Shown piece after piece: positions 46,758 through 58,041 of a stretch of DNA of 64,000 bases (position 1 is its first letter; each line of letters starts with the position of its first letter). A program made the translations under genes and the position numbers. Under the pieces are notes generated by a model. The model was not told the origin of the DNA. It ran no database searches and saw only the letters and a program-made list of their open reading frames with translations. This DNA comes from Lycocorax pyrrhopterus obiensis (taxonomy: Eukaryota > Chordata > Aves > Passeriformes > Paradisaeidae), in NCBI GenBank assembly GCA_014706295.1, contig JACSVZ010000004.1:93907333-93971332 (forward strand), read 5' to 3'.

Positions 46758-47148
46758 TGCAGTAATCACGCAAGGGCATGGACTCTGCACACACGGTGGA
46801 AAAAGTGCAAAGCCTTTATTGCGCACCCAAAGTTCTCCTAAATACCAGCACCTAACAGGATATCACACCATATAAACAGGAAAGATGTTCACCGCAGTGT
46901 CCCCCAATCACCTGGGGTATTGCACAGATATTACCTATTATGGTAACAGGTAAACAATACCCTATAAGGTCACAGACTACAATTATCACTTCCCATAGGT
47001 CCAACACTGTCCACAAACCCACAATCCTCTCTCAGCTGATCTCCAGTGACCTGGATGCACTCCCAGGGTCACCTCTGGGTCCAAGAAAGAGGCTCTCTCT
47101 CCGGCCCTCAGGGCCTATCTCTCTTCCAGCACATAGTGCACCCCAACA
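46758..47148 (-). mobile_element. Complete solo LTR, 391 bp, with 6-bp target duplication
   Basis: The plus strand begins TGCAGTAATCACGC and ends CACCCCAACA, giving TG...CA termini on the element strand. AGTGGC flanks both sides. The element strand carries AATAAA at 46815-46820, followed by GGCTTTGCACTTTTTCC and the terminus GTGATTACTGCA, which is the usual R/U5 arrangement. A TATA-like TTTATATGG lies upstream. No internal retroviral sequence or primer-binding site adjoins it, so it is a solo LTR. The 6-bp duplication fits the ERVK-like class. I did not recognise a named family. Confidence 0.85.
46815..46820 (-). promoter_or_regulatory. LTR polyadenylation signal (AATAAA)
   Basis: TTTATT on the plus strand is AATAAA on the LTR strand, in GCGCAATAAAGGC, about 57 bases before the LTR 3' terminus. 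It supports the minus orientation. Confidence 0.75.
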
Positions 47149-47154
47149 AGTGGC
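47149..47154. repeat. Target-site duplication, right copy
   Basis: AGTGGC immediately after the LTR terminus is identical to 46752-46757. Confidence 0.87.
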
Positions 47155-48718
47155 AAGATTGAAAACTCTATGTTTGACCCTCTAAGATAGAAATATGACT
47201 AAAATTGATGAATTTGAAGAAAAGAACACTGGATTATCACTGAAGTTTTCTGAATGCATTTTCCCGGTGCCTGTGGTTTCCTGGGACGTGCTGTCTGTCC
47301 CTAGGAAGGCGTGAAAGTTACTGCGTCTCAGTTTTCTAGATTTTTTATCCCTTTTCTGTGTAGCAGAAGGTGTGAGATGGATGTAAAACCTGTAGTAAGC
47401 TAAAGGTGTGCTTTAGCCACTGCATCCGGAGTAGGACTGTAGGAATTTTTCACCACAATATATCGCCATATGGGATATTGTCGGTGCTGGAAAATTTTCA
47501 GAGAGCCACAACTATTATTGAACAGTATCCTCATGCTTTAGGAAGAAATGACAACATTCTCAGCACAAGCAGAATTTATACTCAATATCTGTCAACATTA
47601 AGGAAGGTATTTCAAAAAATGGGAGCTAAATAGCCTCGGGTGCAATTTTTTTTTTTTTTTTAATGAGACAAGGAATTATATAGTTGAGCTGCAGAAAAAG
47701 TAAGGAGGATATTCACCCTATGGCAAAACTTGCCAGTTCTCTGGGTTGAAGACTCCAAGTTATATAATTCTCTCTGTGCCAAATTATAGCACATTCCTCC
47801 CAAATTTGTTGATCTCTTCAGTGCTTTAACATTATCAACAGAGGACCTGGAGCCTTTGTAATGTTAAAAACATGAGAAAGAGCTTTCTAGATGTCTGAAT
47901 AGCTACATAAGCCCTTTGACTTTTTGTTTTGACTTGACAATTTTATCTATCATGGTACTTCATTTAGTATAAAGAAACCTTTGTCTGATAATATGCTTCC
48001 TAAGGAAAACTAAACACGTTTTGTTCTCAAGTAACAGTAGAATCACTCAATTAAAATATTCTTTTCAAAAGTGTTGAAAAATTGTAACACAATAAGATTT
48101 TCTGCTGCTGCTGTAATTTGGCTTACCAGCCCATACATATGAGCTTGAATATCACTCTAAACATGATATCTGATCACTGCAAAAGAGATCCAAGCTCTTC
48201 CTTGACATGTGGTGATCCTGGTTCTCTGTTGCACAGCTTCCAGAAAAGGCTGGAGATTGATGCTTCACATCAAAGTAGTAGTAAGAGTGGAGGGAGATGG
48301 AAGAACCTAGGAAAATGACTGCTGGAAAACTCAAATTCTTTCTCAGGCTGGGGATCTATTGTATCATGCAGAAAAGTTTAAGGATAAGATATTGTTCCCC
48401 TGGACTGAAAATATTGTTCCCCTGGATTGTTTAGTCCTTACCAAAATCTTGCTTGCTTCCATAGTCAAAGAGAGTGACCAAGAATAATGTAAAGGGAAAC
48501 TCAGCAAGAGAAAAATACACCTTTTAGAGAACCCATAGGCAGAACACCTTTGCAGAGCCTAAAGCACGTGCCTATGAAGTACTTTTGGTTGACCAGATGA
48601 AATGTGCTGTGCAAGTTCAGGATACCATTATTTTTCCTTAACTCTCCATGATGTACCTGATGGTAACTGTGCTTTATGTATTGTTCTTGAAGAGGATGTT
48701 GGGTTTTTTTGGTGACTT
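47155..48718. other. Unique non-coding DNA
   Basis: No gene or element is recognised apart from an 18-base poly-T near 47647 and the two-copy repeat at 48389-48431. A 75-codon frame at 47406-47633 has no recognisable domain. Confidence 0.5.
48389..48431. repeat. Two-copy tandem repeat, 22-bp unit
   Basis: ATATTGTTCCCCTGGA is repeated 22 bases apart with a nearly identical surround, which is a simple local duplication. Confidence 0.85.
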
Positions 48719-48886
48719 TCATTGCCCAGAGAAGTTGTGGGTGCCCCATCCCTGCAAGTGTTCAAGGCCGGGCTGGAACTCTAAGCAACCTGGTCTAGTG
48801 GAAAGTGTCCCTGCACACAACAGTGGAGTTGGAATTAGGTGATCCTTAAGGTCCCTTCCATTCCAAACCATTCTATGGTTCTATGA
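48719..48886 (+). mobile_element. CR1 LINE 3' end fragment (CR1-E)
   Basis: CATTGCCCAGAGAAGTTGTG, CCCTGCAAGTGTTCAAGGCC, CAACCTGGTCTAGTGGAAAG and TTAAGGTCCCTTCCATTCC, followed by ATTCTATGGTTCTATGAC, reproduce the last 170 bp or so of a CR1 in order. It is strongly 5'-truncated with an intact 3' end, and of the same CCAAACCATTCTATG subfamily type as CR1-D. Confidence 0.95.
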
Positions 48887-49552
48887 CTCATCCCCCCTGA
48901 AAGCCTTAGCCTAAATTGTGTATGATTAGCTGTGTTACAGGAGGTTGAAAAAATACTGTCATATTTCTCCATTTCAAATAATCCCAGCTGCTGTATGCGT
49001 CTTGAAATTCTACATGCTGTAGAATGCTTTCAAAAGTCTGGCTGAATGATAATAAGGTACTGTCTAAATAAGAAAACAACTTACATGTCCTTTTCTTTCT
49101 CATTTGATTTCAGATTTTTCAGTATTTACCTGCATTTTTGTAATGGACTATGAGTTTATTACTTGATTTTGGTAGATCATTGAAGTCTGTGACACGGGAA
49201 GAGTTCTGAGGTATAAATGAAAAGTTTATTCACCAACAAGCTGTTACAGATGCCGTGACAGTTGCCCTTCAAAACCAAAGTTCAGGTGCTCTGCTCTTTG
49301 TGTCATCTGTGTAAGATGACGCAAAGTTTTCTGAGTTTATTTTTTGTCGCAGAAATTGCATGCCTCCTTTGTGGATGGTTATTTTTCACTGAACAAGTGG
49401 AAAGAACTTAATGAGGTGCCATGTGTCAGATCTGGAGTCAGATTAAAAGCAAATAATTAAACTATATCCCTTCCCTATCAAAACAGATTGTGATATATTT
49501 GTGAAAGGAAGCTGAATCTGACATACTGTGTTTTGACAGACTTTTGGGACAA
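48887..49552. other. Unique non-coding DNA
   Basis: No gene is recognised. Around 49190-49300 a reversed AATAAA (AGTTTATTCACC) sits in a somewhat GC-richer context that could be an old LTR end, but no termini or duplications could be identified. Confidence 0.45.
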
Positions 49553-50114
49553 TGCTGTGATTTAACCCCAGCCAGCAACTAAGCCCTACACAGCCTCTAG
49601 ATCACTTTCCCCAGTGGGATGGGGGAGACAATGGAAGAAAATTTGTGAGTTGAAATAGAGACAGTTTAATAGGTAAAGCAAAACCACGTGGGCAAGCAAA
49701 GCAAGCTGAGAAATTAATTCACCACTTCGTTTTGGCAGGCAGGATTTCAGACATCCCCAGGAAAGCAGAGTCCCATCACATGTAATTGTGACTTGAGAAG
49801 ACAAACACATTCCAAATGTTCCCCTTTCTTCTTCTTGCCCAGCCTTATATGCTGAGTATGCCACCATGTGGTGTGGGTTATCTATTGGGTCAGTTGGGAT
49901 CAGCTGTCCTGACTGTGTCTCCTCCCAGCATCTTGTGCACCCCCAGCCTCCTGACTGGTGGGGTGGATTAAGGTGCAGAAAAGGCCTTGGCTCTGTGAGA
50001 GCACTCATCAGCAATTACAAAAACATTCCTGAATTATCGAGAGTGTTTTCCCAAAGCATAGCCCCATACTAGCTGCTATGAGGAAAATTAAATTTCACCT
50101 AGCCAAACCCAGCA
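49553..50114 (-). mobile_element. Avian ERVL-type solo LTR
   Basis: On the plus strand the element starts TGCTGTGATTTAACCCCAGC then CAGCAACTAAGCCC, and ends AAATTTCACCTAGCC then AAACCCAGCA. This is the reverse complement of a common avian LTR that begins TGTGCTGG...GTTAATTTTCTTCATAG and ends GGCTGGGGTTAAACCATGACA. On the element strand there is GGTCAGCTGATCCCAACTG-type U3 sequence (inverse of CAGTTGGGATCAGCTGTCC), a TATA box AGCATATAAGGCT (49843-49850 core), and an ATTAAA signal at 49665-49670 before CTGTCTCTATTTCAACTCAC. Flanking five-base words GACAA and CTATC do not match, so the target duplication is lost or an end is shifted. Confidence 0.88.
49843..49850 (-). promoter_or_regulatory. LTR TATA box
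   Basis: CCTTATAT on the plus strand gives ATATAAGG on the element strand. It lies roughly 175 bases upstream of the ATTAAA signal, at the place where relatives carry CTCAGTATAAAG. Confidence 0.65.
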
Positions 50115-50149
50115 CTATCAGTCATGCTCCAGCAGTATCACATTTAAAA

Positions 50150-50874
50150 GTTGCAGTTGGGTCACAACAACCCCATGCAGGGCCACAGGCTGGGGGAAGA
50201 GTGGCTGGAAGGCTGTCCTGTGTGTTTGTTGGCAGCAGCTGAACTTGAGTCAGTTTGTTCCCAGGTGGTCAAGAAGGCCAATGGCACCTGGCCTGTATTA
50301 ACAATAGTGTGGCCAGCACTAGGGAAGTGATTGTCCCTCTGTACTTGACACTGGTGAGGTCACACCTAGAGTCCTGTGTCCAGCTTTTTGGCCTCTCACT
50401 ACAAGAAAGACATTGAGGGGCTGGAGCAAGTCCAGAGAAGAGCAACAGAGCTGGTGAAGAGTCTGGAGAGTTGAGTCATATGAGGATCAGCTGAGGAAGC
50501 TGGGATTGTTTAGCCTGGAGAAAAGGAGGCTCAGAGGAGACCTTATTGCTCTCTACAACTGCCTGAAAGGAAGGTGTAGCCAGGTGGGGTCAGTCTCTTC
50601 TCCCAGTTAACATGCAACAGGACAAGAGGAAATGGCCTCAAGCTGCACCAGGGTGGGTTCATGTTGGATGTCAGAAAGAATTTTTTCACTGAAAGGGTGG
50701 CTGAGCATTGTAATGGGCTGCCCAGGGAGGTGATGGAGTCACCATCCCTGGAAATGTTTGAGAAACAACTGGACATGGCACCCAGTGCTATGGTTTATTT
50801 GGCATGGTGGTTCAGTCAAAGGTTCGACTTGATGATCGTGGAGGTCTTTTCCAACTTAATGGTTCTATGATTCT
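50150..50874 (+). mobile_element. CR1 LINE 3' fragment (CR1-F), longest copy
   Basis: The copy begins near GTTGGGTCACAACAACCCC then ATGCAGGGCCACAGGCTGGG. It continues with GAAGGCCAATGGCACCTGGC, TGGTGAGGTCACACC, GGATCAGCTGAGGAAGCTGG and TTTAGCCTGGAGAAAAGGAG. Then come GGAGACCTTATTGCTCTCTA and CAACTGCCTGAAAGGAAGG, ending in GGTCTTTTCCAACTTAATGG and TTCTATGATTCT. It therefore covers the last stretch of ORF2 and the whole 3' UTR, about 725 bp. It starts about 35 bases downstream of the minus-strand LTR. Decay is moderate. Confidence 0.95.
50661..50774 (+). pseudogene. CR1 ORF2 C-terminal remnant (in CR1-F)
   Basis: The frame reads [16 protein letters not shown] then [20 protein letters not shown], matching the CR1 ORF2 C-terminus pattern (RKNFFT.RVTEHWNRLPREVVESPSLEIFKTQLD). 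The frame continues into former 3' UTR sequence without a normal ORF2 stop. The upstream part is out of frame, so it is dead. Confidence 0.85.
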
Positions 50875-53715
50875 CCTCATACAAAACACAAGATTTAAGC
50901 TGTAATGAATTCATGTTTTATACTGGGAATAAAATCAGAGTCACATGTTTCTGAATGCCTGACAGGGTTTGAAATCCTTTCGGTTTTATATTGGTTTCGG
51001 GTATGTAATAGGCTAACTCTGCTTTTGCAGATAATTTGCAATCCACTGACTCCAAGTGAGAGTGTTCTACAATGTATTTCTTGCAATAAATTCACGTCAC
51101 TGTGTCATATGTCAGAGAATGACATGCAAAACTGTTGGAAAGTCACATTTTCATAACAAAATTTTTGACAATGTACCATATGTGGGTGACTTGCAGCTAT
51201 GCTTTTAACACAAAGTACCAGGGAGTACATGCTCAACTGGCAAATAGTGAGAGTCTGCCTATTCCCAATTGTCTTGAAAATTTACCTTTGGGTATCATCT
51301 TTATTTACCATTCCTGATGCTGAAATACTTGTCACTTGAGGGCAGGATCCTATTAGTTTATCACAATAGGATACATGCACATTTGCCTCTACAGATAGTT
51401 TGGTAAGCATAGATATTCAGAAAAACAGGGAAGACTTTGACTAATAGACTCTGTAAGCCCAGCTCTTCCAAAAAAGTCTCAAAAATCTCAACAAACAGCA
51501 ATAAAGGCAACAGAACTAGCACAGCCTTGTTCCTGCAATTAAATATGCTTTATGTCTACATGCATGTCAGGTTGGATAGCAAACTTTTATATTTATTATT
51601 TCACAAAGGACACCACCATATTCAGAAGGTCTCCTGTTTTTCTGAAATGCTACCAATTTTTTGAATGGTTTTTATTCATTGGTTTGAATGTGTGCACAAT
51701 TAAATTTGAATCATCTGAGGGGGTTTTCCAAGGTAAACTGGACAGTTCATCTAAAGAGATTTCCAACACAAGATGTCCAGCTGCACCTATGAAACATTTT
51801 TCTCCATCCAGTAGATTTCTAACACTTAAAAGAAATGACTGGTTCATCTAGCCTTCATAATCTTAGGCAGCTTGTTTTTTGTTTTGTTTTTAATAAATTA
51901 TTCTTGCTTGTTTATTATAAATTATTCTTGGTGGTTTTATGTTTTTTATGTTTTTCTTCCAATTGCTTGTTCTCTTACTCCATGAGGAACTGAGGTTAGG
52001 TTGTTTCCTGTACTGTGTCCAGTCAGGAGTTCAAATAAGATTCTAGATTCTAGATAAACGAGACTATAGCACCCAATAAAAGATTTTTTTTTAACATAGC
52101 GTACGAAAAATCTATGCCACCAGTGCCATAAGTGCCCAAATGATTGTGGCAGATGCCTGATCCAGTCTTGGGTTAAAGGATCTTTTCATTCAACTGATGC
52201 AAATAGAGTTTCTGACACTGTAGTTCTTGCATCCTCTGTGAAGTAATAATTACATGGTGTGTGTGTGTTGGTCTCCATTATCTACTTAATGGCTTACCTA
52301 TTGTTAAGGTATATGACTAATCATAGGTTTTAACAGCCTATATAATCCAAACAATACCAAGAAATATTTGCATTCAATACCCCATTTTATACTGTAAAAA
52401 ACGGCATATACATGTTTAATTTTAAATTTTTTTTTACATTAGTATTGTACACCAATAGGATTATTGTTAAGGTCTAAACTGCAGTGTTATTTATTTCTCT
52501 GAAACAATTGTCTGTAAAGAAATGAAGTTCATAAGTTACTCGGGAGTAGAGACTGAGAGTTTCACAAGCAGAGCTATCTTGATGGAATCAGTCACAGTCT
52601 GGGGTGCAAATGTGAGTAGACAGAGAAAAATGAAATGGCACAGGTGCAATATGGAGTGTCTGCACACAGGCACAGAAGTCCAATTCTTCAGCAATGATAC
52701 ATATACTCAGAACAGTTGCACTGTACACAGTTAATCCAGCATATCTGATACTGGACTTTCACAGCCCCCTACATATTGAAGGAACATTTTAAATTCCCCG
52801 TTTCCTCTTAGAAAATATACTTTCCTCTAGGAGTATGTGATATATCAAGTTTTTATCACTAGTTAATTTTGTAGACTTCAGGCATGATACTGCAGCCATA
52901 CGCAGGTATTCTACTTCTGCAGAATTTCATGGAAATTAATGGAGTATGGTACCTAAGTTAGTGTAGTCTAAGGACATCATTGCTTTATCTTCTGATTCCT
53001 GCTGTATATAAATGCTTCTCTTGGCATTTTTTTAGTTCATTGTTGTAAGCTTAATAGCTTAACACATTTGAGCAATTTTTCACAGGTACAGGTATACATG
53101 TGCTTATGTATTTTCAAGGGTAAGGTCTAGACAAGATTTGCATAGATGCCTTTCTAAACATTTTGCTGTAGAGCATGTAATTTTAATACTATCTGTCAAT
53201 TACTTACTGTGTGTTATATTTATCATGCATACATTTGTAATAATGAGGTGTCTAGGAGTAGATTTTTTTGTTTTGTTTTACTTTAAAATTTGTAGTTTCA
53301 ATAGCACTGAAATATTTACAGTGTTGAACATGGAACAGACATTAATTTTTTCATTCTATACTTTAATTCCTGTACTGTATTGTTCTTCTGTAATTTTTGC
53401 TATAAACAATAGACTTATATGAAAAAAACCTCATTTTTTTCCCCCTACAATGAAAATCTCTGCTTCCAGGCTAACAAAAAACCTATTCCAGGCTTCGGCT
53501 TCTGATTTTCTAAGTGCTGTTAAATTCCTTTTTGTACATCCCCAGTCATTAGTAGCTAAAACTGCTGACACAGTAATTTACACATTATGAGCAGAGTAGG
53601 TAAAGCAATGTATATTTTTATTTATTAGTGGTATCATGATGTTAACAAGATCTTCACATTCCACAAAGCCTGCATATATGGTAATATTTTCCTGATTAAA
53701 ACCAGGTTATTTCCC
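50875..53715. other. Unique AT-rich non-coding DNA
   Basis: No exon, RNA gene or repeat family is recognised. The open frames (up to 99 codons at 51552-51851) show no domain. Confidence 0.55.
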
Positions 53716-53905
53716 ATTACAATATGACAGCTGAACAAGCACAGGTACCTCAGCCTCTCCTCACAGGGCAAGTACCCCCCTCCCTGACCATCTTGATTAG
53801 TCCTTCGCTGAACTCCCTACTGTTTACTGATTTCCTTCTCACACTGGGATCCCAGAGCCAGATGCAGTGTGCTGGCTGTGTCTACAGAGTGCTGACTGCA
53901 GGGCT
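53716..53905 (-). mobile_element. CR1 LINE internal/3' fragment (CR1-G)
   Basis: The plus strand reads CTGAACAAGCACAGGTACCT, CAGCCTCTCCTCACAGGGC, GACCATCTTGATTAGTCCTT then CGCTGAACTCCCT, and CACACTGGGATCCCAGAGCC. These are the reverse complement of the CR1 stretch around the [12 protein letters not shown] codons and the VQFWAP codons. It lacks the CR1 3' terminus, so part was deleted or the copy rearranged. A 131-codon open frame on the plus strand (53724-54119) is the antisense of this fragment plus flank and is not a gene. Confidence 0.85.
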
Positions 53906-56900
53906 GCTGCGGGACTGCACCAGAGTGGGAAGTTGGTGTGAAGATCGGCTAATACTGAATCCCCTTCTCATCACTGCAGCAATTTTGTTATGGATTCTCA
54001 TATCCATCTACACATATGTACTGAAACTACTGCATACATATCCTCTTAAAGCCATAAGAGAAGCACATAAAGATTTATGTCTCTCCTTTCTGGACTGTCT
54101 ACATCTTCAGGACGGCTAAAATGCAGCCTAAGAACAGCTGAATTTGGAGTTGTAAGAACTCAGTAGTGACCTTGTTCCCATCATTTTTTTTTTTGCCACT
54201 TTCTCACTGTGTTTGTTCCATAAACTGTAAAGTAAGGCTAATGAAACAGGGTATCCTGTTTAAAATGCTTGGAGCAGTTTCATTGAAAAGTGATATAAAA
54301 TTGCTAGCGGTGGTGTTATACACTGAGCAGTCTGAGGATGCTCATTCTGCTTTTACAGATATTGTGATTTACCACCTCAGTCTGAGGATAGAGGCAATCT
54401 TGAAACTTCTAACATTCCTAAATTTGCTAGGATTTTTTCAAGCACACGGATGGCATTTTAATCACACTGCTCATTTAATCTCTTACGTTTGTGATTTCCT
54501 CCTTACTGATGGAGTGGCTGATATGTAGAAATTCAATTAATTTTCTTTCATCATCTGTTACAGCTTAACCAACCTTACAGGGAACATTTGAGCACAGAGA
54601 TGAAGATGGTTGAATTCTATTCTATACTTTGGATAGAGAGTCATAGTCCATTAGAAAGCCCCGGCAGGTCACATATTTTTACCCAGACAGATCATTCTAC
54701 TACAGTTTTGTTTATGATTTAAATGCTTTTTTAGTACAATAGATAACCATGTACCATTATTATCATGTCTAGCTTTCTGTTTCAGTTTTCATTCTCTAAA
54801 TGTTTTTTTATCAACTAGCACTCTTCAAGTTGATGTTAAACAGAAAACCAAAAGATTACAGCTTTCTCGTGACAGGGATAATATACATAGACTTGCTTTT
54901 GCAGTATATTCATGAGGTTAAATGACATAGTACTCACTCTTTCTTCATTATTATCTTCATTTTAAGTCCAGAGACCTTTTCTCTATTAGCATATCAGTGA
55001 AAAAAACATGTATGGATAAAAATTTTCCTGCACAAGAAGTGCATAAATCTCTGTTTACAATTGAAATCCCATTTATTATATCCCAGGCGAGTCTAATTGG
55101 GATGTAGCATAGCTTATGTTTAACCTTCCTTCAAGTAAGGAAGAGTTATAAGCTTCATTAATTTGGGGATGTATTTTGGAAAAGTGTGTTGTCTAAAAAA
55201 TTACCACTGAAGTAAGTAGACCAGTGCTAATTAATGAAATGAATTTCAGGGAAGTCAAGCTTTTAATTCTTCTCTGTTAGTTCAAATGATTTGTCAAATA
55301 TATATACTGACAATTAAGAGCTGTCAAATAAATAAATAAATAAATAAATATTTTTATCTATCTATCTATCTATCTAAGATTGTCATTCTCTCATTTAACT
55401 ACCAAGATGAACCTGAGAAAGTATGGTGTCAACACTGGAACCTGACAATGGTCATGAGGTTAAAAATTCATGAGATAATTCAATATTGAAGGTCTCTAAC
55501 CTGCTGAAGTCAGAGTGAGCTATGGTATCAGACCAGGTTTATGAGGGCTTTATCCATTTAGGTCTTGAAAAGCTGCTTATTTGAAGGAAAATGCTACCCA
55601 CTACTGAGTGGGTAGTTTTTTAAAAATAGTTCAAAATGCAGTGTTTTCACTAGAAATTAATGTCTGAAGTAGGACACAGTCACACCCAGTAACGAATTTC
55701 AAAGGAAATTACCTCTTTTGATTTAGGAGGCAAATACATATTAATACTTACCCCTTGGAATAAATTAGATAAATTCGCACTAGAAAAGAGTTTTTGTGAC
55801 TTTCTGATAGTCAGGGAACAATTCCCTATGGAACAATTTACCAGGGCTTCTACATTTGGATTCTTCATCTTATTCATAATAAATTCTTATGCTATAACTA
55901 GGTATTCTTTTAAAAGATAAGCCTTAGATCTAACAGGACTAAATTTTGGAAAATCCTGTAACTAATTAGATCAGACTATCTCCACAGAGTGATCTTTTAT
56001 TCTTTATGACACATGAAAAATTTGTGATGATTAGAATTATGATCTTAATATGATTGCTTACTTGTCTTTACATTAATAAGACATAATCTTTCTCTTTTTA
56101 AGAATTCCTACTCCACAGAAAAGACTGGTGATTCTACAAGCAGAGTACAACTTAAACATTATTTATATTAAAACTAAATAACTTTTAGAAACCTGTAGCT
56201 TGTGCACATTCTAGCTGTACAAATATATAACTCCTAAGTCCTAGAATGACACCTGTCATTGACATTAGCAATAGATGTGGATGTTGCAGTATAAAAAGCT
56301 TGAATTTCAAAACAGGATGCACACAGGCTGCATTTCTAACCAAAATAAATAGAACAACAGGAGGACAGTCTAGTTTAAACATGTCTTTGTAGTTTCTACT
56401 TTTAAGAACTTTCAGAAGGTAACTTCAGTTCACAGCAATTGCTCCACTTTCAGAAATTTTTGTGCTAAAGCATTGACACCTTGATGGAGGAAAGATCAGA
56501 GGTTAATCAGTGGACTTTCCTATTTAAAGATGTAAATATATAGAATTGGAAGTATAAAACATGAAGGGCTTAATTTAAAGATGGTATCCACTATAGAGCT
56601 AATTATAAGTAAAACTACTGAAATCTATATTGCATGTGAATGTCTCCTTGGTACTTCAGGCATTTTTGTCCTTGTCTCAGGCAGCTTGTCTGCTTTAAGT
56701 GCTAGCTAGAATATTTTTTGAGCAACTTAAATAAATAACAGCTAAATGTATTTTCTTTTTACTTTTTCCCCCATAGGTCCTTTTTCCTTGCTTCTATGCC
56801 TGTGTAATTTCTTTCCTGTATTATCTCTCCTCAATATGGCACTAGAGCCCTGATATGTATAACTCTGAGCTTCCCAAATTCATTGAGGCTGTTTTCCAGT

Positions 56901-57481
56901 TCGAAGTAGAACTCTTCATACAAGCAGAATTGTTTGCAGGACTGTGAAGTTGATGTGGGGAGCAGGAGCAGCAGGTTTTTGTGGTGGGATGAGCCCAGCT
57001 AGGTGACAGCAATGCTCAGGATTGTATGCACACACCCCTGGCTGTTAAGTTAGAAGGACTTCTTTAAAAAACAAAACAAAACATTTTTTTCCTGTATCTC
57101 AACTGTAATTGAAGACCAGAATCTCACACCTGACATACTTTTGGAAGAAAAATGCCTTTACAGTGTTATGTTTAACAGCCTCATGATCTATCACAAATGT
57201 GGGCAGTAGTAACAGCTGCCAGCAGGTTTCTTGGACAGAGGACTGTACAATTTTATAAATTAGCAGACATTGAGCATTAGGACAACATTTGCACATAGTT
57301 TCAGGCACAATTTTAAATAACTTTTTTCCAACCATTCAGTGGAGCAGGAGGGCCTCTGGGACTTCTTTACACTTGCTTCTTCCCTTCTTTCTGCTGTTTC
57401 AAGTATGGCAAAAAACAAGATCACTCAGGTTTTTTTCCATCTTAGAGCACAGAGGTGAACTTACTACCCTCTGGTTTCATG
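53906..57481. other. Unique AT-rich non-coding DNA
   Basis: No gene is recognised. A compound microsatellite is at 55326-55376. The 120-codon frame at 54166-54528 has no recognisable domain. Otherwise the sequence is featureless. Confidence 0.55.
55326..55376. repeat. Compound tetranucleotide microsatellite (AAAT)n-(TCTA)n
   Basis: Six AAATA-type AAAT units (55326-55350) are followed, after a short T run, by about five TCTA units (55356-55376). Both are pure, so the locus is probably length-polymorphic. Confidence 0.95.
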
Positions 57482-57486
57482 GAGTA

Positions 57487-58036
57487 TGTGCCAGGTCTGG
57501 CTGGCATGCAGTTAATTTTCTTCATAGCAGCCCATATGGTTCTCTGCTTTGAACTGGTGTCTAAAACAGTGCTGTTATCAATGTTTTGGCTGTTACTAAA
57601 TATTACTTGAACACAGTCAAGGATTTCTCTCCTTCCCTCACTGCTACCTCCTTCCTTTTTCCCCTTAGTGAAGGGGTGGGCAAAAAGTTGGGAGGGGGAA
57701 GCTGACCCATACTGACCCAAAGGGATATTCAGTATCATAAGATGTTGTGGGAAAGGAGAAGAAAGGGGGAAAGCCTGTGCCTGTTGCATTTGTGTTCTGA
57801 AGCAATTGTTATTGTGTACTGAGGCCCTGCTTTCCAGAAAAGGGCTAGCAGGAAGTAGTGAGCAAATTCCTCTTACTACTTTGCTGTGCACAGTTTTGCT
57901 TTCATTATCAAATTGTCGTTATCGAGATCCATAAGCCTTTCAACCTTATTCCTATTTTTACCCCATCCTGTGTGAGAAGGGAAAGAGTGAATGGCTGTGC
58001 TAGTGTTTGGAAGCTGGCCAGGATCAGTCATCTCCA
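57487..58036 (+). mobile_element. Older avian ERVL-type solo LTR, related to the one at 49553-50114
   Basis: It begins TGTGCCAGGTCTGGCTGGCA then TGCAGTTAATTTTCTTCATA, the 5' signature of the same LTR lineage seen inverted at 49553-50114. It goes on through GTGGGCAAAAAGTTGGGAGG, AGCTGACCCATACTGACCC, AAAGGGATATTCAGTATCAT and GAGGCCCTGCTTTCCAG. Then come TTATCAAATTGTCGTTATCG (decayed ATTAAACTGTCTTTATC) and TTACCCCATCCTG, ending near TCATCTCCA. The TATA box and polyadenylation signal are both mutated. Five-base flanks GAGTA (57482-57486) and GGGTA (58037-58041) differ by one base, consistent with a 5-bp ERVL duplication that has aged. The 149-codon minus-strand frame through it is fortuitous. Confidence 0.87.
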
Positions 58037-58041
58037 GGGTA

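Noticed and set aside
49190..49300. Possible old LTR end with reversed AATAAA
   Set aside because: There is only one short signal and slightly raised GC, with no termini, duplication or recognisable family block, so it is not called.
53724..54119. 131-codon plus-strand open frame
   Set aside because: Its first 60 or so codons are the antisense of a CR1 fragment, and the rest is AT-rich flank. There is no homology.
57442..57891. 149-codon minus-strand open frame
   Set aside because: It is entirely antisense to the ERVL-type LTR at 57487-58036 and shows no domain.
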